Source of the DNA: Sphingomonadaceae bacterium
GTDB lineage: Bacteria; Pseudomonadota; Alphaproteobacteria; Sphingomonadales; Sphingomonadaceae
DNA: 7,958 bases
NCBI GenBank assembly: GCA_013821585.1
Contig: JACDGO010000081.1
Coordinates: 1 to 7,958 of the forward strand
Reading direction: 5' to 3'
In this document: piece by piece, positions 1 to 7,958 of the stretch
Position numbering within the stretch: the first letter of the stretch is position 1
Layout of the letters: each line of letters begins with the position of its first letter
Notes under the pieces: model-generated
Database searches by the model: none
The model's input: only the letters and a program-made list of their open reading frames with translations
Told to the model about the DNA's origin: nothing
Program-made: the position numbers and the translations under genes

Positions 1-311
1 ACGATGTTCAGCGAAACGTCGGACGTCGTCATCGCGCCGATCGTCTTCCTGAGCTTCTCGATGTCGGCGCCCTTCTTGCCGATGATGACGCCGGGGCGCG
101 CGGCGTAGATCGAGATGCGGCACAGCTTCGCAGGCCGTTCGATCACCACCTTCGAGATCGCGGCCTGCGGCAGCGACTTGATGATGTGCTTGCGGATCGC
201 GAGGTCTTCGAGAAGCAGGCGGCCGTAATCGGCCCCTTCCGCATACCAGCGGCTGTCCCAGGTCCGGTTGATCTGGAGCCTCAGCCCGATCGGATTCGAT
301 TTCTGACCCAT
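1..311 (-). CDS. rpsC: 30S ribosomal protein S3, N-terminal part (cut by the window edge)
   Basis: This is the first 103 codons of S3; the gene continues past base 1. S3 sits at the mRNA entry of the 30S head and, with S4 and S5, helps unwind mRNA. The visible protein begins [12 protein letters not shown], the usual S3 start, and contains the type-2 KH domain with its RNA-contacting loop G78-K-K-G81 inside [16 protein letters not shown]. The C-terminal S3 domain lies outside the window. The ATG at 311 is chosen because it gives the family N-terminus and has AGGAAG (320-325) eight bases upstream, inside the end of rplV. The gap to rplV is three bases, so translation is probably coupled. No frameshift is visible. 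Identification is certain; only the full length is unknown. Confidence 0.97.
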   Translation of the reverse strand, partial: MGQKSNPIGLRLQINRTWDSRWYAEGADYGRLLLEDLAIRKHIIKSLPQAAISKVVIERPAKLCRISIYAARPGVIIGKKGADIEKLRKTIGAMTTSDVSLNI

Positions 312-314
312 GCT

Positions 315-698
315 TTAAGCTTCCTGATCCTGCACTTCGCGCACGACGACGCGAAGGCGGCTGAACGGCTTGACGATGCGCGCCGAGCGGCCCCGCGCGC
401 GGGTGGCGAAGCGCTTCATGCTCAGCCCCTTGCCGACGCTCGCTTCGGCGACGACGAGCGCGTCGACGTCGAGATTGTGATTGTTCTCGGCATTGGCGAT
501 CGCCGACGCGAGGCATTTGCGCACGTCGAGCGCCATCGCCTTGGTCGAGAACTGGAGGATGTTCATCGCGTCGCCCGCCTTGCGGCCACGGATGAGCGTC
601 GCCACCAGGTTGAGCTTTTGCGCCGAGCCGCGAATCGCGGTTGCCGTCGCCAGCGCCTCATTGTCCGCGACCTTACGTGGGGATGCGGGCTTGGACAT
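315..698 (-). CDS. rplV: 50S ribosomal protein L22
   Basis: A 127-residue L22, which binds domains of 23S rRNA and lines the nascent-peptide exit tunnel with a long beta hairpin. The globular N-terminal part contains [20 protein letters not shown], and the conserved hairpin segment [12 protein letters not shown] is at about residues 100-111, where macrolide-resistance changes occur in other bacteria; I see no insertion or deletion there. The length is somewhat above the roughly 110 residues of E. coli L22, the excess being at both ends, with a short C-terminal tail EVQDQEA. The ATG overlaps the rpsS stop by one base (TGATG), and AAGG lies about nine bases upstream, so it is probably coupled to rpsS translation. 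The stop is TAA. Confidence 0.97.
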   Translation of the reverse strand: MSKPASPRKVADNEALATATAIRGSAQKLNLVATLIRGRKAGDAMNILQFSTKAMALDVRKCLASAIANAENNHNLDVDALVVAEASVGKGLSMKRFATRARGRSARIVKPFSRLRVVVREVQDQEA

Positions 699-973
699 CA
701 GCGCTTGCCCTTCTTGTCGGCCGCGTGACCGGGGAAATAGCGCGTCGGCGCGAACTCGCCGAGCTTCATGCCGACCATGTCCTCGTTGACCGAGACGGGC
801 ACGAACTTGCGGCCATTGTAGACGCTGAACGTCAGGCCGACGAATTGCGGCAGGATCGTCGAGCGGCGCGACCAGGTCTTGATCGGCGTGCGCGAGCTCG
901 CGTCCTGCGCGGTTTCGGCCTTTTTGAGCAGGTGCAGGTCGACGAACGGACCTTTCCAGACGGAGCGGGCCAT
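698..973 (-). CDS. rpsS: 30S ribosomal protein S19
   Basis: A 91-residue S19, a protein of the 30S head that binds 16S rRNA together with S13 and contacts the large subunit. The sequence [18 protein letters not shown], the central [12 protein letters not shown] and the C-terminal [20 protein letters not shown] are family hallmarks, and the length matches the usual 91-93 residues. The frame stays open upstream to an ATG at 1069, but that would add 32 residues lying inside rplB. The ATG at 973 gives the canonical N-terminus and has AAGAGG (979-984) five bases upstream. Two bases separate it from the rplB stop, and its own TGA overlaps the rplV start. Confidence 0.97.
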   Translation of the reverse strand: MARSVWKGPFVDLHLLKKAETAQDASSRTPIKTWSRRSTILPQFVGLTFSVYNGRKFVPVSVNEDMVGMKLGEFAPTRYFPGHAADKKGKR

Positions 974-975
974 GA

Positions 976-1812
976 CTACCTCTTCTTCTTCGCGTGACGC
1001 GACCGGATGATCATCTTGTCGGTCGACTTGTTTGAACGGGTGCGCGCGCCCTTGGTCGGCTTGCCCCACGGCGTGACCGGATGGCGCCCGCCCGAGGTGC
1101 GGCCTTCGCCGCCGCCGTGCGGATGGTCGACCGGATTCTTGGCAACGCCGCGCGTCAGCGGGCGGCGGCCGAGCCAGCGGCTGCGCCCGGCCTTCGCCAG
1201 CGTCTGATTAGCGTTGTCGGGGTTCGACACCGCGCCGACCGTCGCCATGCAATTGGCGTGGATGTAGCGCTGCTCGCCCGAGTTCAGCCGGACGATGACC
1301 ATGCCGCGGTCGCGCCCGACGACCTGGACATAAGTGCCCGCCGAACGCGCGATCTGACCGCCCTTGCCGGGCTTCATCTCGACGTTGTGGACGATGGTGC
1401 CGACCGGCATCTGGCCGAGCTCCATCGCATTGCCCGGCTTCACGTCGGTCTTCTTGCCCGCAATCACCTTGTCGCCGACGGCGAGACGCTGCGGCGCGAT
1501 GATGTAGGTGACGTCGCCTTCGCCATAGGAGATCAGCGCGATGAACGCGGTGCGGTTGGGATCATATTCGATCCGCTCGACCGTGCCCTCGATGTCCCAG
1601 TTGCGGCGCTTGAAGTCGATCAGGCGATAGCGCTGCTTGTGGCCGCCGGCGATCCCGCGCGAGGTCACATGGCCCTTGTTGTTGCGCCCGCCGGTCTTCT
1701 TCTTGCCCTCGGTGAGCGCCTTGATGGGGCCGCCCTTCCACAGGCTCGACTTGTCGACGAGGACGAGGCCGCGGCGCGCCGGGCTGGTCGGGTTGTAATG
1801 TTTGAGCGCCAT
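976..1812 (-). CDS. rplB: 50S ribosomal protein L2
   Basis: A 278-residue L2, close to the usual 273-280. L2 is a primary 23S rRNA-binding protein needed for subunit joining and close to the peptidyl-transferase centre. The N-terminal OB-like part includes [22 protein letters not shown] split across residues 42-63, and the C-terminal domain holds the signature [11 protein letters not shown] at 228-238; H230 corresponds to the histidine implicated in peptidyl-transferase activity in E. coli. The C-terminus is very basic (RSRHAKKKR). The ATG at 1812 follows the rplW stop by four bases. The only Shine-Dalgarno-like sequence is a weak GGGAA about ten bases upstream, so initiation probably depends on coupling with rplW. 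The stop is TAG, unlike the TAA or TGA of most neighbours. Confidence 0.98.
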   Translation of the reverse strand: MALKHYNPTSPARRGLVLVDKSSLWKGGPIKALTEGKKKTGGRNNKGHVTSRGIAGGHKQRYRLIDFKRRNWDIEGTVERIEYDPNRTAFIALISYGEGDVTYIIAPQRLAVGDKVIAGKKTDVKPGNAMELGQMPVGTIVHNVEMKPGKGGQIARSAGTYVQVVGRDRGMVIVRLNSGEQRYIHANCMATVGAVSNPDNANQTLAKAGRSRWLGRRPLTRGVAKNPVDHPHGGGEGRTSGGRHPVTPWGKPTKGARTRSNKSTDKMIIRSRHAKKKR

Positions 1813-1816
1813 CGGA

Positions 1817-2137
1817 TCAGATTCCCGTGGTCACGTCGATCGACTGGCCGTCGGCCAGGCGAACGATCGCCTTCTTGAAGTCGGAACGCGTGTAGGGCGC
1901 GCCCTTCCACTTCTTGGTCTTGCCCTTCTGGACGATAGTGTTCACGCCCTTCACGGTCACGTTGAACAGCGCCTCGACCGCCGCCTTGATCTGCGGCTTG
2001 GTGGCGGAGTTCGCGACCTTGAAGACGACCGCGTTGTGCTCGCTGACCATCGTCGCCTTTTCGGTGATGTAGGGCGCGACGACGACGTCGTAATGACGCG
2101 CGTCGACGGTCGCCGCCTTGGCAGGCTTTTTAGCCAT
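1817..2137 (-). CDS. rplW: 50S ribosomal protein L23
   Basis: A 106-residue L23, which sits at the peptide tunnel exit and is the docking site for trigger factor and the signal recognition particle. The hallmarks are the early [18 protein letters not shown] segment, the central [18 protein letters not shown] and the basic [20 protein letters not shown] loop. Its length is near the usual 95-105 residues, with a short basic Ala/Lys N-terminus before the conserved core. The ATG overlaps the end of rplD by eight bases (the rplD TAA lies within ATGGCTAA). A good GGAGG (2147-2151) stands nine bases upstream, within rplD. The stop is TGA. Confidence 0.97.
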   Translation of the reverse strand: MAKKPAKAATVDARHYDVVVAPYITEKATMVSEHNAVVFKVANSATKPQIKAAVEALFNVTVKGVNTIVQKGKTKKWKGAPYTRSDFKKAIVRLADGQSIDVTTGI

Positions 2138-2762
2138 TGAACCGCGCCTCCAGCTTTTCGACGCCCGCGCGGGTCAGCACCAGCGTGTCGTGCTTCAAAA
2201 TGTCATAGACGTTCGCGCCCATCGCCGGCAGCACGTTGATGCCGTGCAGGTTCGAAGACGCGGCGGCGAAGCTCGTTTCGACCGCGTCGCCGTCGATCAC
2301 CAGCGCCGACTTGCCCCAGCCGAGCTTGGCGAGGTTCGCAGCGAGCGCCTTGGTCTTGCCGTTCTTGATCAGGAGCGAGTCCATGATGATCAGCGTGCCG
2401 TCCTTGGCCTTCGCCGACAGCGCCATCTTCAGGCCCATCGCGCGGACCTTCTTGTTGAGCGACGGATTAAAGTCGCGAACGCGCGGTCCGTGCGCCTTGC
2501 CGCCGCCGATGAAGATCGGCGAGCGGCGGTTGCCGTGGCGGGCGGTGCCGCCGCCCTTCTGCTTGCCGTATTTCTTGCCGGTGCGGTTGACGTCCGAACG
2601 CTCGCGCGCGCCACGCGCGGTCGCCCGCCGCTTCTCGAGCTGCCAGGTGACGACGCGGTGGAGGATGTCGGCGCGCGGCTCGACACCGAACACCTCGTCG
2701 TTCAGGTCGATGTCGGCTGCCTTGGCCGCCTTGCCGTCGAGGGTTTGAACCTTGATCTTCAC
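2130..2762 (-). CDS. rplD: 50S ribosomal protein L4
   Basis: A 210-residue L4 (E. coli 201). L4 binds 23S rRNA domain I and its long loop lines the exit tunnel; in gammaproteobacteria it also represses its own S10 operon by binding the leader RNA. Here the tunnel loop is visible at about residues 60-93 ([20 protein letters not shown], then [10 protein letters not shown]), and the C-terminal half has the usual L4 fold. The start codon is GTG, not ATG: it overlaps the rplC stop in GTGA and is preceded by AGGAAGGGG (2770-2778) seven bases upstream. That gives the expected N-terminus [10 protein letters not shown]. Whether this L4 regulates its operon in this organism cannot be read from the protein. 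Confidence 0.96.
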   Translation of the reverse strand: MKIKVQTLDGKAAKAADIDLNDEVFGVEPRADILHRVVTWQLEKRRATARGARERSDVNRTGKKYGKQKGGGTARHGNRRSPIFIGGGKAHGPRVRDFNPSLNKKVRAMGLKMALSAKAKDGTLIIMDSLLIKNGKTKALAANLAKLGWGKSALVIDGDAVETSFAAASSNLHGINVLPAMGANVYDILKHDTLVLTRAGVEKLEARFNG

Positions 2763-3598
2763 GAGGCTGCCCCTTCCTGGTCTTCATCCTTCGCGGCCTC
2801 GGCGACATGTGCGTCGGCCTCGGCGACGCCGGCCGCGACTTCGTCGGCGCCCGGCAGCGGCGGAATCTCGTGGACCGCGCCCGCTTCGACCATGCCGGCC
2901 GGCGCTTCCTCATGGACGATGTGCGAGGTCGTGAGTCCGGCGGGATAGGGGGCGCCCGCGTGGCGATCGACCTTGACCGCGTCCTTGATCATCAGCCAAC
3001 CGCCCTTCGATCCGGGCACCGATCCCTTGACGAACAGCAGCCCGCGCTCGGGGTCGGTCCGCACGATCTCAAGGTTCTGCTGGGTGCGCTGGCGATCGCC
3101 CATGTGGCCGGCCATCTTCTTGCCCTTGAACACTTTGCCTGGATCCTGGCGCTGGCCGGTCGATCCGAGCGAACGGTGCGAGACCGAGACGCCGTGCGTC
3201 GCGCGCAGCCCGCCGAAATTCCAGCGCTTCATGCCGCCCTGAAAGCCCTTGCCCTGCGTATGACCCGAAACGTCGACCATCTGCCCGGCGACGAAATGGT
3301 CGGCGGAAATCTCCGCGCCCACGTCGATCAACGCATCCTCGGCAACGCGGAATTCGGCGACCTTCGCTTTCGGCTCGACCTCGGCCTTGCCGAAGTGGCC
3401 GCGCTGCGGCTTGGCGACATTCTTCGCCTTGGCGACGCCCGCGCCGACCTGAACCGCGACATAGCCGTCACGGTCCGCGGTGCGCTGCGAAATCACATGA
3501 TTGTTTTCGAGCGCCAGGACAGTGACGGGCACATGGCGGCCGTCGTCCTGGAACAAGCGGGTCATCCCCATTTTCTTCGCGATCACGCCTGTGCGCAT
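2759..3598 (-). CDS. rplC: 50S ribosomal protein L3 with a long acidic C-terminal tail
   Basis: A 279-residue L3, one of the first proteins to bind 23S rRNA during 50S assembly. Conserved segments are the N-terminal [27 protein letters not shown] at 124-130, and the loop reaching the peptidyl-transferase centre, [21 protein letters not shown]149 in that loop aligns with the glutamine methylated by PrmB in E. coli. The E. coli protein (209 residues) ends at about residue 210 here; the last 69 residues are an Ala-rich acidic tail with 14 Asp/Glu and only two Lys/Arg. Upstream in-frame ATGs at 3604 and 3613 are rejected: GAGGAG (3606-3611) is one base from the first and overlaps the region of the second, but is seven bases from 3598, which also gives the family N-terminus MRTGVIAKK. 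The TGA overlaps the rplD start. Confidence 0.97.
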   Translation of the reverse strand: MRTGVIAKKMGMTRLFQDDGRHVPVTVLALENNHVISQRTADRDGYVAVQVGAGVAKAKNVAKPQRGHFGKAEVEPKAKVAEFRVAEDALIDVGAEISADHFVAGQMVDVSGHTQGKGFQGGMKRWNFGGLRATHGVSVSHRSLGSTGQRQDPGKVFKGKKMAGHMGDRQRTQQNLEIVRTDPERGLLFVKGSVPGSKGGWLMIKDAVKVDRHAGAPYPAGLTTSHIVHEEAPAGMVEAGAVHEIPPLPGADEVAAGVAEADAHVAEAAKDEDQEGAAS

Positions 3599-3605
3599 GA
3601 TCATA

Positions 3606-3611
3606 CTCCTC
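3606..3611 (-). promoter_or_regulatory. Ribosome binding site that fixes the rplC start
   Basis: The transcript reads GAGGAG here, followed by seven bases and the ATG at 3598. Another in-frame ATG at 3604 is only one base from the site, which is too close. The site therefore supports initiation at 3598. Confidence 0.8.
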
Positions 3612-3621
3612 AACGTCAGAG

Positions 3622-3646
3622 GCCCACGGAGACGATCCCCGCGGGC
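3622..3646 (-). other. Hairpin just upstream of the rplC ribosome binding site
   Basis: In the transcript, GCCCGCGGGGA pairs with UCUCCGUGGGC over 11 base pairs (two of them G-U) around a three-base loop UCG. It ends ten bases before the rplC Shine-Dalgarno site. It has no U-tract, so it is not a terminator. It could influence access to the ribosome binding site or stabilise the message. Pairing was found by eye; no folding energy was computed. Confidence 0.55.
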
Positions 3647-3673
3647 TTGGCCTGGCCCAATATCGATGCATCG

Positions 3674-3711
3674 CCCCGTCCGGGCTGTTCCCCCTGAAGG
3701 GGAAGACGGGG
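3674..3711 (-). other. Two-part hairpin in the rpsJ-rplC spacer
   Basis: The 5' arm of the transcript, CCCCGUCUUCCCC, is unbroken. Its last six bases pair with GGGGAA across the loop UUCAG, and its first seven pair with GACGGGG after a seven-base bulge (CAGCCCG) on the 3' side. That gives 13 base pairs in two helices. A 10-base perfect palindrome, CGATGCATCG (3664-3673), follows immediately. There is no U-tract. Together with the hairpin at 3622-3646 this makes the spacer look like a structured RNA leader for rplC. No promoter motif in the 187-base spacer is convincing to me. Confidence 0.55.
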
Positions 3712-3768
3712 GACGCGGCCCGGAAAATCCGGCGGTATCCCATGCCTTCCGCGAGCGCCGAAGCCTTC

Positions 3769-3778
3769 GCGAAAGAGC
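3769..3778. repeat. 10-base direct repeat flanking rpsJ, downstream copy
   Basis: GCGAAAGAGC occurs here, seven bases beyond the rpsJ stop, and again at 4111-4120, thirteen bases before the rpsJ start. Extending both copies on the transcript side gives 14 of 17 matching bases. The match is exact over ten bases; a role is not shown. Confidence 0.4.
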
Positions 3779-3785
3779 GCGGCCC

Positions 3786-4097
<312 letters not shown>

Positions 4098-4110
4098 GTC
4101 CGTTACCGAT

Positions 4111-4120
4111 GCGAAAGAGC
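4111..4120. repeat. 10-base direct repeat flanking rpsJ, upstream copy
   Basis: Same GCGAAAGAGC as at 3769-3778, in the same orientation. It lies in the short rpsJ leader between the small hairpin at 4124-4137 and the start codon. Confidence 0.4.
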
Positions 4121-4123
4121 CGT

Positions 4124-4137
4124 GCCCGCTTCCGGGC
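4124..4137 (-). other. Small hairpin in the rpsJ leader
   Basis: GCCCG and CGGGC form a five-base-pair stem around a GAAG loop in the transcript, between the T-tract of the tuf terminator and the rpsJ start. It is short and its function is unknown; it may be chance in GC-rich DNA. Confidence 0.35.
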
Positions 4138-4141
4138 CTCC

Positions 4142-4187
4142 AAAAAAGCGAACCGCCCGATTCCCTTCAAGAAGAATCGAGCGGCTC
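4142..4187 (-). terminator. Rho-independent terminator after tuf
   Basis: In the transcript, GAGCCGCUCGAUUC (4174-4187) pairs with GAAUCGGGCGGUUC (4150-4163) over 14 base pairs, two of them G-U, around a ten-base loop. GC and then six Us (4142-4147) follow. This is a textbook intrinsic terminator, about a dozen bases after the tuf stop. It separates the str operon from the S10 operon, or acts as a partial terminator that lowers S10-operon transcription. Confidence 0.88.
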
Positions 4188-4200
4188 TGCGAACGCTTTA

Positions 4201-5391
<1,191 letters not shown>

Positions 5392-5423
5392 TTTTCCTAC
5401 CTTCGTGCGTTTGAAATCGTTGC

Positions 5424-5451
5424 GGGGCGTCGCCGCTGACGGCGCAGCCCC
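5424..5451 (-). other. Hairpin in the fusA-tuf spacer
   Basis: The transcript can form GGGGC/GCCCC, a 2x2 internal loop, then CGCCG/CGGCG closed by a UCAG loop. There is no U-tract after it, so it is not an intrinsic terminator. It may be an RNA-processing or stability element between fusA and tuf. The 78-base spacer holds nothing else I can name apart from the tuf ribosome binding site. Confidence 0.5.
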
Positions 5452-5469
5452 ATAGGGACAAAAATCGGG

Positions 5470-7566
5470 TTAGGCCAGCTTCGCCTTGACCTCTTCGGCC
5501 ACGTTCGCCGGCACCTCGTCGTAATGCGAGAACTGCATGCTGTATTGCGCGCGGCCCTGGCTGAACGAACGAAGCTGGTTGACGTAGCCGAACATGTTGG
5601 CAAGCGGGACCACCGCCTCGACCACCTGGGCGTTGCCCCGGCTGTCGGTGCCCTGGATCTGCCCGCGCCTGGAATTCAGGTCGCCGATGACGTCGCCGAG
5701 GTAATCCTCGGGCGTCACCACCTCGACCTTCATAATCGGCTCAAGCAGTTTGATTCCCGCCTTCTGCGCCGCCTCGCGCATCGCCGCGCGGCCGGTGATC
5801 TCGAACGCCAGCGCAGACGAGTCGACGTCGTGATAGGCGCCGTCATAGAGCCGTATCTCGAAGTCGATGATCGGGAAGCCGATCAGCGATCCGGTCATCG
5901 CGGTCTCGCGCATGCCCTTTTCGACCGAAGGGATATATTCCTTTGGAATGTTGCCGCCCTTGACCTCGTCGAGGAAAATCACGCCCGATCCGCGCTCGCC
6001 CGGCGTCACCGTCAGCTTGACGCGGCCGAACTGGCCCGATCCGCCCGACTGCTTCTTGTGCGTATAGTCGACGTCGACCTCCTTCGCGAGATATTCGCGA
6101 TAGGCGACTTGCGGCGCGCCGACGTTCGCCTCGACCTTGAACTCGCGCTTCATGCGGTCGACGAGGATTTCGAGGTGGAGTTCGCCCATTCCCTTGATGA
6201 TCGTCTGGCCGCTTTCATGATCCGAAGTCACACGGAACGACGGATCCTCGCGCGCGAGGCGGTTCAATGCGACGCCCATCTTTTCCTGATCGGCCTTGGT
6301 CTTGGGCTCTACCGCGACCTCGATCACGGGATCGGGGAAGATCATCCGCTCGAGGATGATCGGCGCGTTTTGCGCGCACAATGTGTCGCCCGTGGTAGTG
6401 TCCTTCAGACCCGCCAAAGCGACGATGTCTCCGGCATAGGCGACCTGGATGTCCTCGCGATCGTTGGCGTGCATGAGGAGCATGCGCCCGACCTTTTCCT
6501 TCTTGTCCTTGACCGAGTTCATCACCATCGACGCGGTCTCGAGCTTGCCCGAATAGATGCGCGCGAAGGTCAGCGTGCCGACGAACGGATCGTTCATGAT
6601 CTTGAACGCCAGCGCCGAGAACGGCGCGTCGTCGGCGGGCGGGCGCGTCTCGACGGTCTCGCCGTCGAGCTTCAGCCCTTCGACCGGCGGGATGTCGAGC
6701 GGCGACGGCAGATAGTCGACCACCGCGTCGAGCAACGGCTGGACGCCCTTGTTCTTGAATGCCGAGCCGCACAGCACGGGCACGAACGAGAAGTTCAGCG
6801 TGCCCTTGCGGATCAGCTTCTTGAGCGTCGCGACATCGGGCTCCTCACCGCCGAGATAGGCTTCCATGACGTCGTCGTCCTGCTCGACCGCCATCTCGAT
6901 GAGGTCCATGCGCGCCGTCGCGGCGGCGGTCTTAAGGTCGTCGGGAATCTCTTCATAAACGAATTTGGCGCCGAGGCTCTCGTCAAGCCAGATGATGGCG
7001 CGGTTCTCGACCAGGTCGACGAGGCCCTTGAAGCCGCCCTCGATGCCGATCGGAAGGTATAGCACTGCTGGACGCGCGCCGAGGCGGTCCTTGATCATGT
7101 CGACGCACATCTGGAAATTGGCGCCGGTGCGGTCGAGCTTGTTGATGAAGCACATCCGCGGAACGTGATATTTTTCAGCCTGGCGCCACACCGTTTCCGA
7201 CTGCGGCTCGACCCCGGCAACGCCGTCGAAACAGGCGACCGCGCCATCGAGCACGCGCAGCGAACGCTCGACTTCGATGGTGAAGTCGACGTGCCCGGGG
7301 GTGTCGATGATGTTGATCCGGTGCTCGGGGCCGTTGCCCTCGTCCGCTGCCCAAAAACAGGTTGTAGCCGCGCTGGTGATCGTGATTCCGCGCTCTTGCT
7401 CCTGCTCCATCCAGTCCATCGTCGCGGTGCCCTCATGGACCTCGCCGATCTTGTAGGACTTGCCGGTGTAATAGAGGATACGCTCGGTCGTCGTCGTCTT
7501 GCCGGCGTCGATGTGCGCCATGATGCCAATGTTGCGATAGCGATCGAGCGGATGGCTGCGGGCCAT
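5470..7566 (-). CDS. fusA: Translation elongation factor G
   Basis: A 698-residue EF-G, the GTPase that drives tRNA and mRNA translocation and, with the recycling factor, splits ribosomes. The G domain shows AHIDAGKT at 17-24, RGITI at 59-63, DTPGH at 88-92, NKLD at 142-145 and GSAF at 267-270. Domains II-V follow: [19 protein letters not shown] opens domain [21 protein letters not shown] is in domain [17 protein letters not shown] lies in domain IV, and [20 protein letters not shown] begins domain V. The length matches the family, with no truncation. The ATG at 7566 gives [20 protein letters not shown] and has AAGGAAG (7575-7581) eight bases upstream. It sits between rpsG (66-base gap) and tuf (78-base gap), the standard str order. 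It is the bacterial translocase rather than the EF-G2 or TetM-like paralogues, judging from position and sequence. Confidence 0.98.
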   Translation of the reverse strand: MARSHPLDRYRNIGIMAHIDAGKTTTTERILYYTGKSYKIGEVHEGTATMDWMEQEQERGITITSAATTCFWAADEGNGPEHRINIIDTPGHVDFTIEVERSLRVLDGAVACFDGVAGVEPQSETVWRQAEKYHVPRMCFINKLDRTGANFQMCVDMIKDRLGARPAVLYLPIGIEGGFKGLVDLVENRAIIWLDESLGAKFVYEEIPDDLKTAAATARMDLIEMAVEQDDDVMEAYLGGEEPDVATLKKLIRKGTLNFSFVPVLCGSAFKNKGVQPLLDAVVDYLPSPLDIPPVEGLKLDGETVETRPPADDAPFSALAFKIMNDPFVGTLTFARIYSGKLETASMVMNSVKDKKEKVGRMLLMHANDREDIQVAYAGDIVALAGLKDTTTGDTLCAQNAPIILERMIFPDPVIEVAVEPKTKADQEKMGVALNRLAREDPSFRVTSDHESGQTIIKGMGELHLEILVDRMKREFKVEANVGAPQVAYREYLAKEVDVDYTHKKQSGGSGQFGRVKLTVTPGERGSGVIFLDEVKGGNIPKEYIPSVEKGMRETAMTGSLIGFPIIDFEIRLYDGAYHDVDSSALAFEITGRAAMREAAQKAGIKLLEPIMKVEVVTPEDYLGDVIGDLNSRRGQIQGTDSRGNAQVVEAVVPLANMFGYVNQLRSFSQGRAQYSMQFSHYDEVPANVAEEVKAKLA

Positions 7567-7590
7567 TTCTTGAGCTTCCTTAGATGTTCG

Positions 7591-7614
7591 GGGGTCCGGC
7601 CGAACCGGACCTCC
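7591..7614 (-). other. Hairpin in the rpsG-fusA spacer
   Basis: GGUCCGG and CCGGACC form a seven-base-pair stem with the loop UUCGG in the transcript; two more G-C pairs extend it past a bulged A. It is about ten bases upstream of the fusA ribosome binding site. There is no U-tract, so a terminator is unlikely. It fills about a third of the 66-base spacer. Confidence 0.5.
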
Positions 7615-7632
7615 ACAATATGGGTATGAAAG

Positions 7633-7958
7633 TTACCAGCGGTAGTGGCTGAACGCGCGGTTCGCTTCGGCCATGCGGTGCGTATCTTCACGCTTTTTGA
7701 CCGCGTTGCCGCGGTTCTGCGAAGCGTCCATCAACTCGCCCGACAGGCGCGACGCCATAGTCTTTTCCGACCGGGCGCGCGCCGCGATGATCAGCCAGCG
7801 GATCGCCAGCGCCTGGGCGCGCTCGGGGCGAACCTCGACCGGCACCTGATAGGTCGCGCCGCCGACGCGGCGTGAGCGAACCTCGATCCCCGGCTTGACG
7901 TTGTTGAGCGCGTCATGGAACACGCCGACAGGTTCGCGCTTGAGGCGGGTCTCGACGC
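7633..7958 (-). CDS. rpsG: 30S ribosomal protein S7, C-terminal part (cut by the window edge)
   Basis: The last 107 codons of S7; the start is beyond base 7958. S7 nucleates assembly of the 30S head on 16S rRNA and lines the E site; in E. coli it also represses the str operon. The visible part contains the highly conserved [40 protein letters not shown] and ends HYRW. Full-length S7 is about 156 residues, so roughly 50 are missing. A GTG at 7923 would be a possible start, but the frame stays open upstream as [17 protein letters not shown], continuous with S7, so it is internal. The stop is TAA, followed by a 66-base gap to fusA. Confidence 0.97.
   Translation of the reverse strand, partial: VETRLKREPVGVFHDALNNVKPGIEVRSRRVGGATYQVPVEVRPERAQALAIRWLIIAARARSEKTMASRLSGELMDASQNRGNAVKKREDTHRMAEANRAFSHYRW

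Noticed and set aside
974..1069. An N-terminal extension of S19 starting at the ATG at 1069
   Set aside because: The extra 32 residues overlap the end of L2 and match nothing in S19; the ATG at 973 has a good ribosome binding site and the canonical N-terminus.
3664..3673. The perfect palindrome CGATGCATCG as a repressor operator
   Set aside because: A single 10-base palindrome is not rare in a window of this size, and no promoter elements can be placed around it. It is mentioned only as part of the spacer.
3468..3743. A 91-codon minus-strand frame in the rpsJ-rplC spacer that could be a small gene or leader peptide
   Set aside because: About half of it runs inside rplC in the wrong frame, it ends there, and it has no clear ribosome binding site. 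The spacer is better explained as structured RNA.
5524..7062. A 512-codon open frame on the plus strand, antisense to fusA
   Set aside because: Its predicted protein is Arg/Asp/Val-rich low-complexity of the kind produced by reading a GC-rich gene on its opposite strand. EF-G on the minus strand explains the region fully.

Overview
The window is a stretch of the conserved ribosomal-protein and elongation-factor superoperon of a GC-rich alphaproteobacterium, most likely a sphingomonad (Sphingopyxis, Sphingomonas or a relative). That guess comes from the alphaproteobacterial style of the EF-G, EF-Tu, L3 and S7 sequences and the high GC at third codon positions; it is recognition from memory, not a database match. 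Every real gene is on the minus strand, so transcription runs from right to left.

In transcription order the right half is the end of the str operon: the 3' two thirds of rpsG (S7, cut by the window edge), fusA (EF-G) and tuf (EF-Tu). A strong rho-independent terminator (14-bp stem, then six Ts) follows tuf. The S10 operon comes next: rpsJ (S10), a 187-base structured spacer, then rplC (L3), rplD (L4), rplW (L23), rplB (L2), rpsS (S19), rplV (L22) and the start of rpsC (S3, cut by the left edge). From rplC onward the genes are nearly touching or overlap (4-base overlap rplC/rplD, 8-base rplD/rplW, 1-base rpsS/rplV, gaps of 2-4 bases elsewhere). This suggests one translationally coupled transcript.

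All products act in translation: small-subunit proteins S7, S10, S19 and S3, large-subunit proteins L3, L4, L23, L2 and L22, and the two GTPases EF-Tu (tRNA delivery) and EF-G (translocation). I see no mobile element, CRISPR array, tRNA, phage gene or unknown protein. No gene-free stretch exceeds 300 bases; the longest is the rpsJ-rplC spacer.

What deserves a second look is non-coding. All four spacers between rpsG and rplC can form hairpins: a terminator between tuf and rpsJ, and two substantial hairpins between rpsJ and rplC that could be an undescribed leader controlling L3 and the genes after it. rpsJ has no good Shine-Dalgarno site although it stands alone between the terminator and this spacer. 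A 10-base exact repeat flanks rpsJ. The L3 protein carries an unusually long acidic, alanine-rich tail. I found no wholly new system here.
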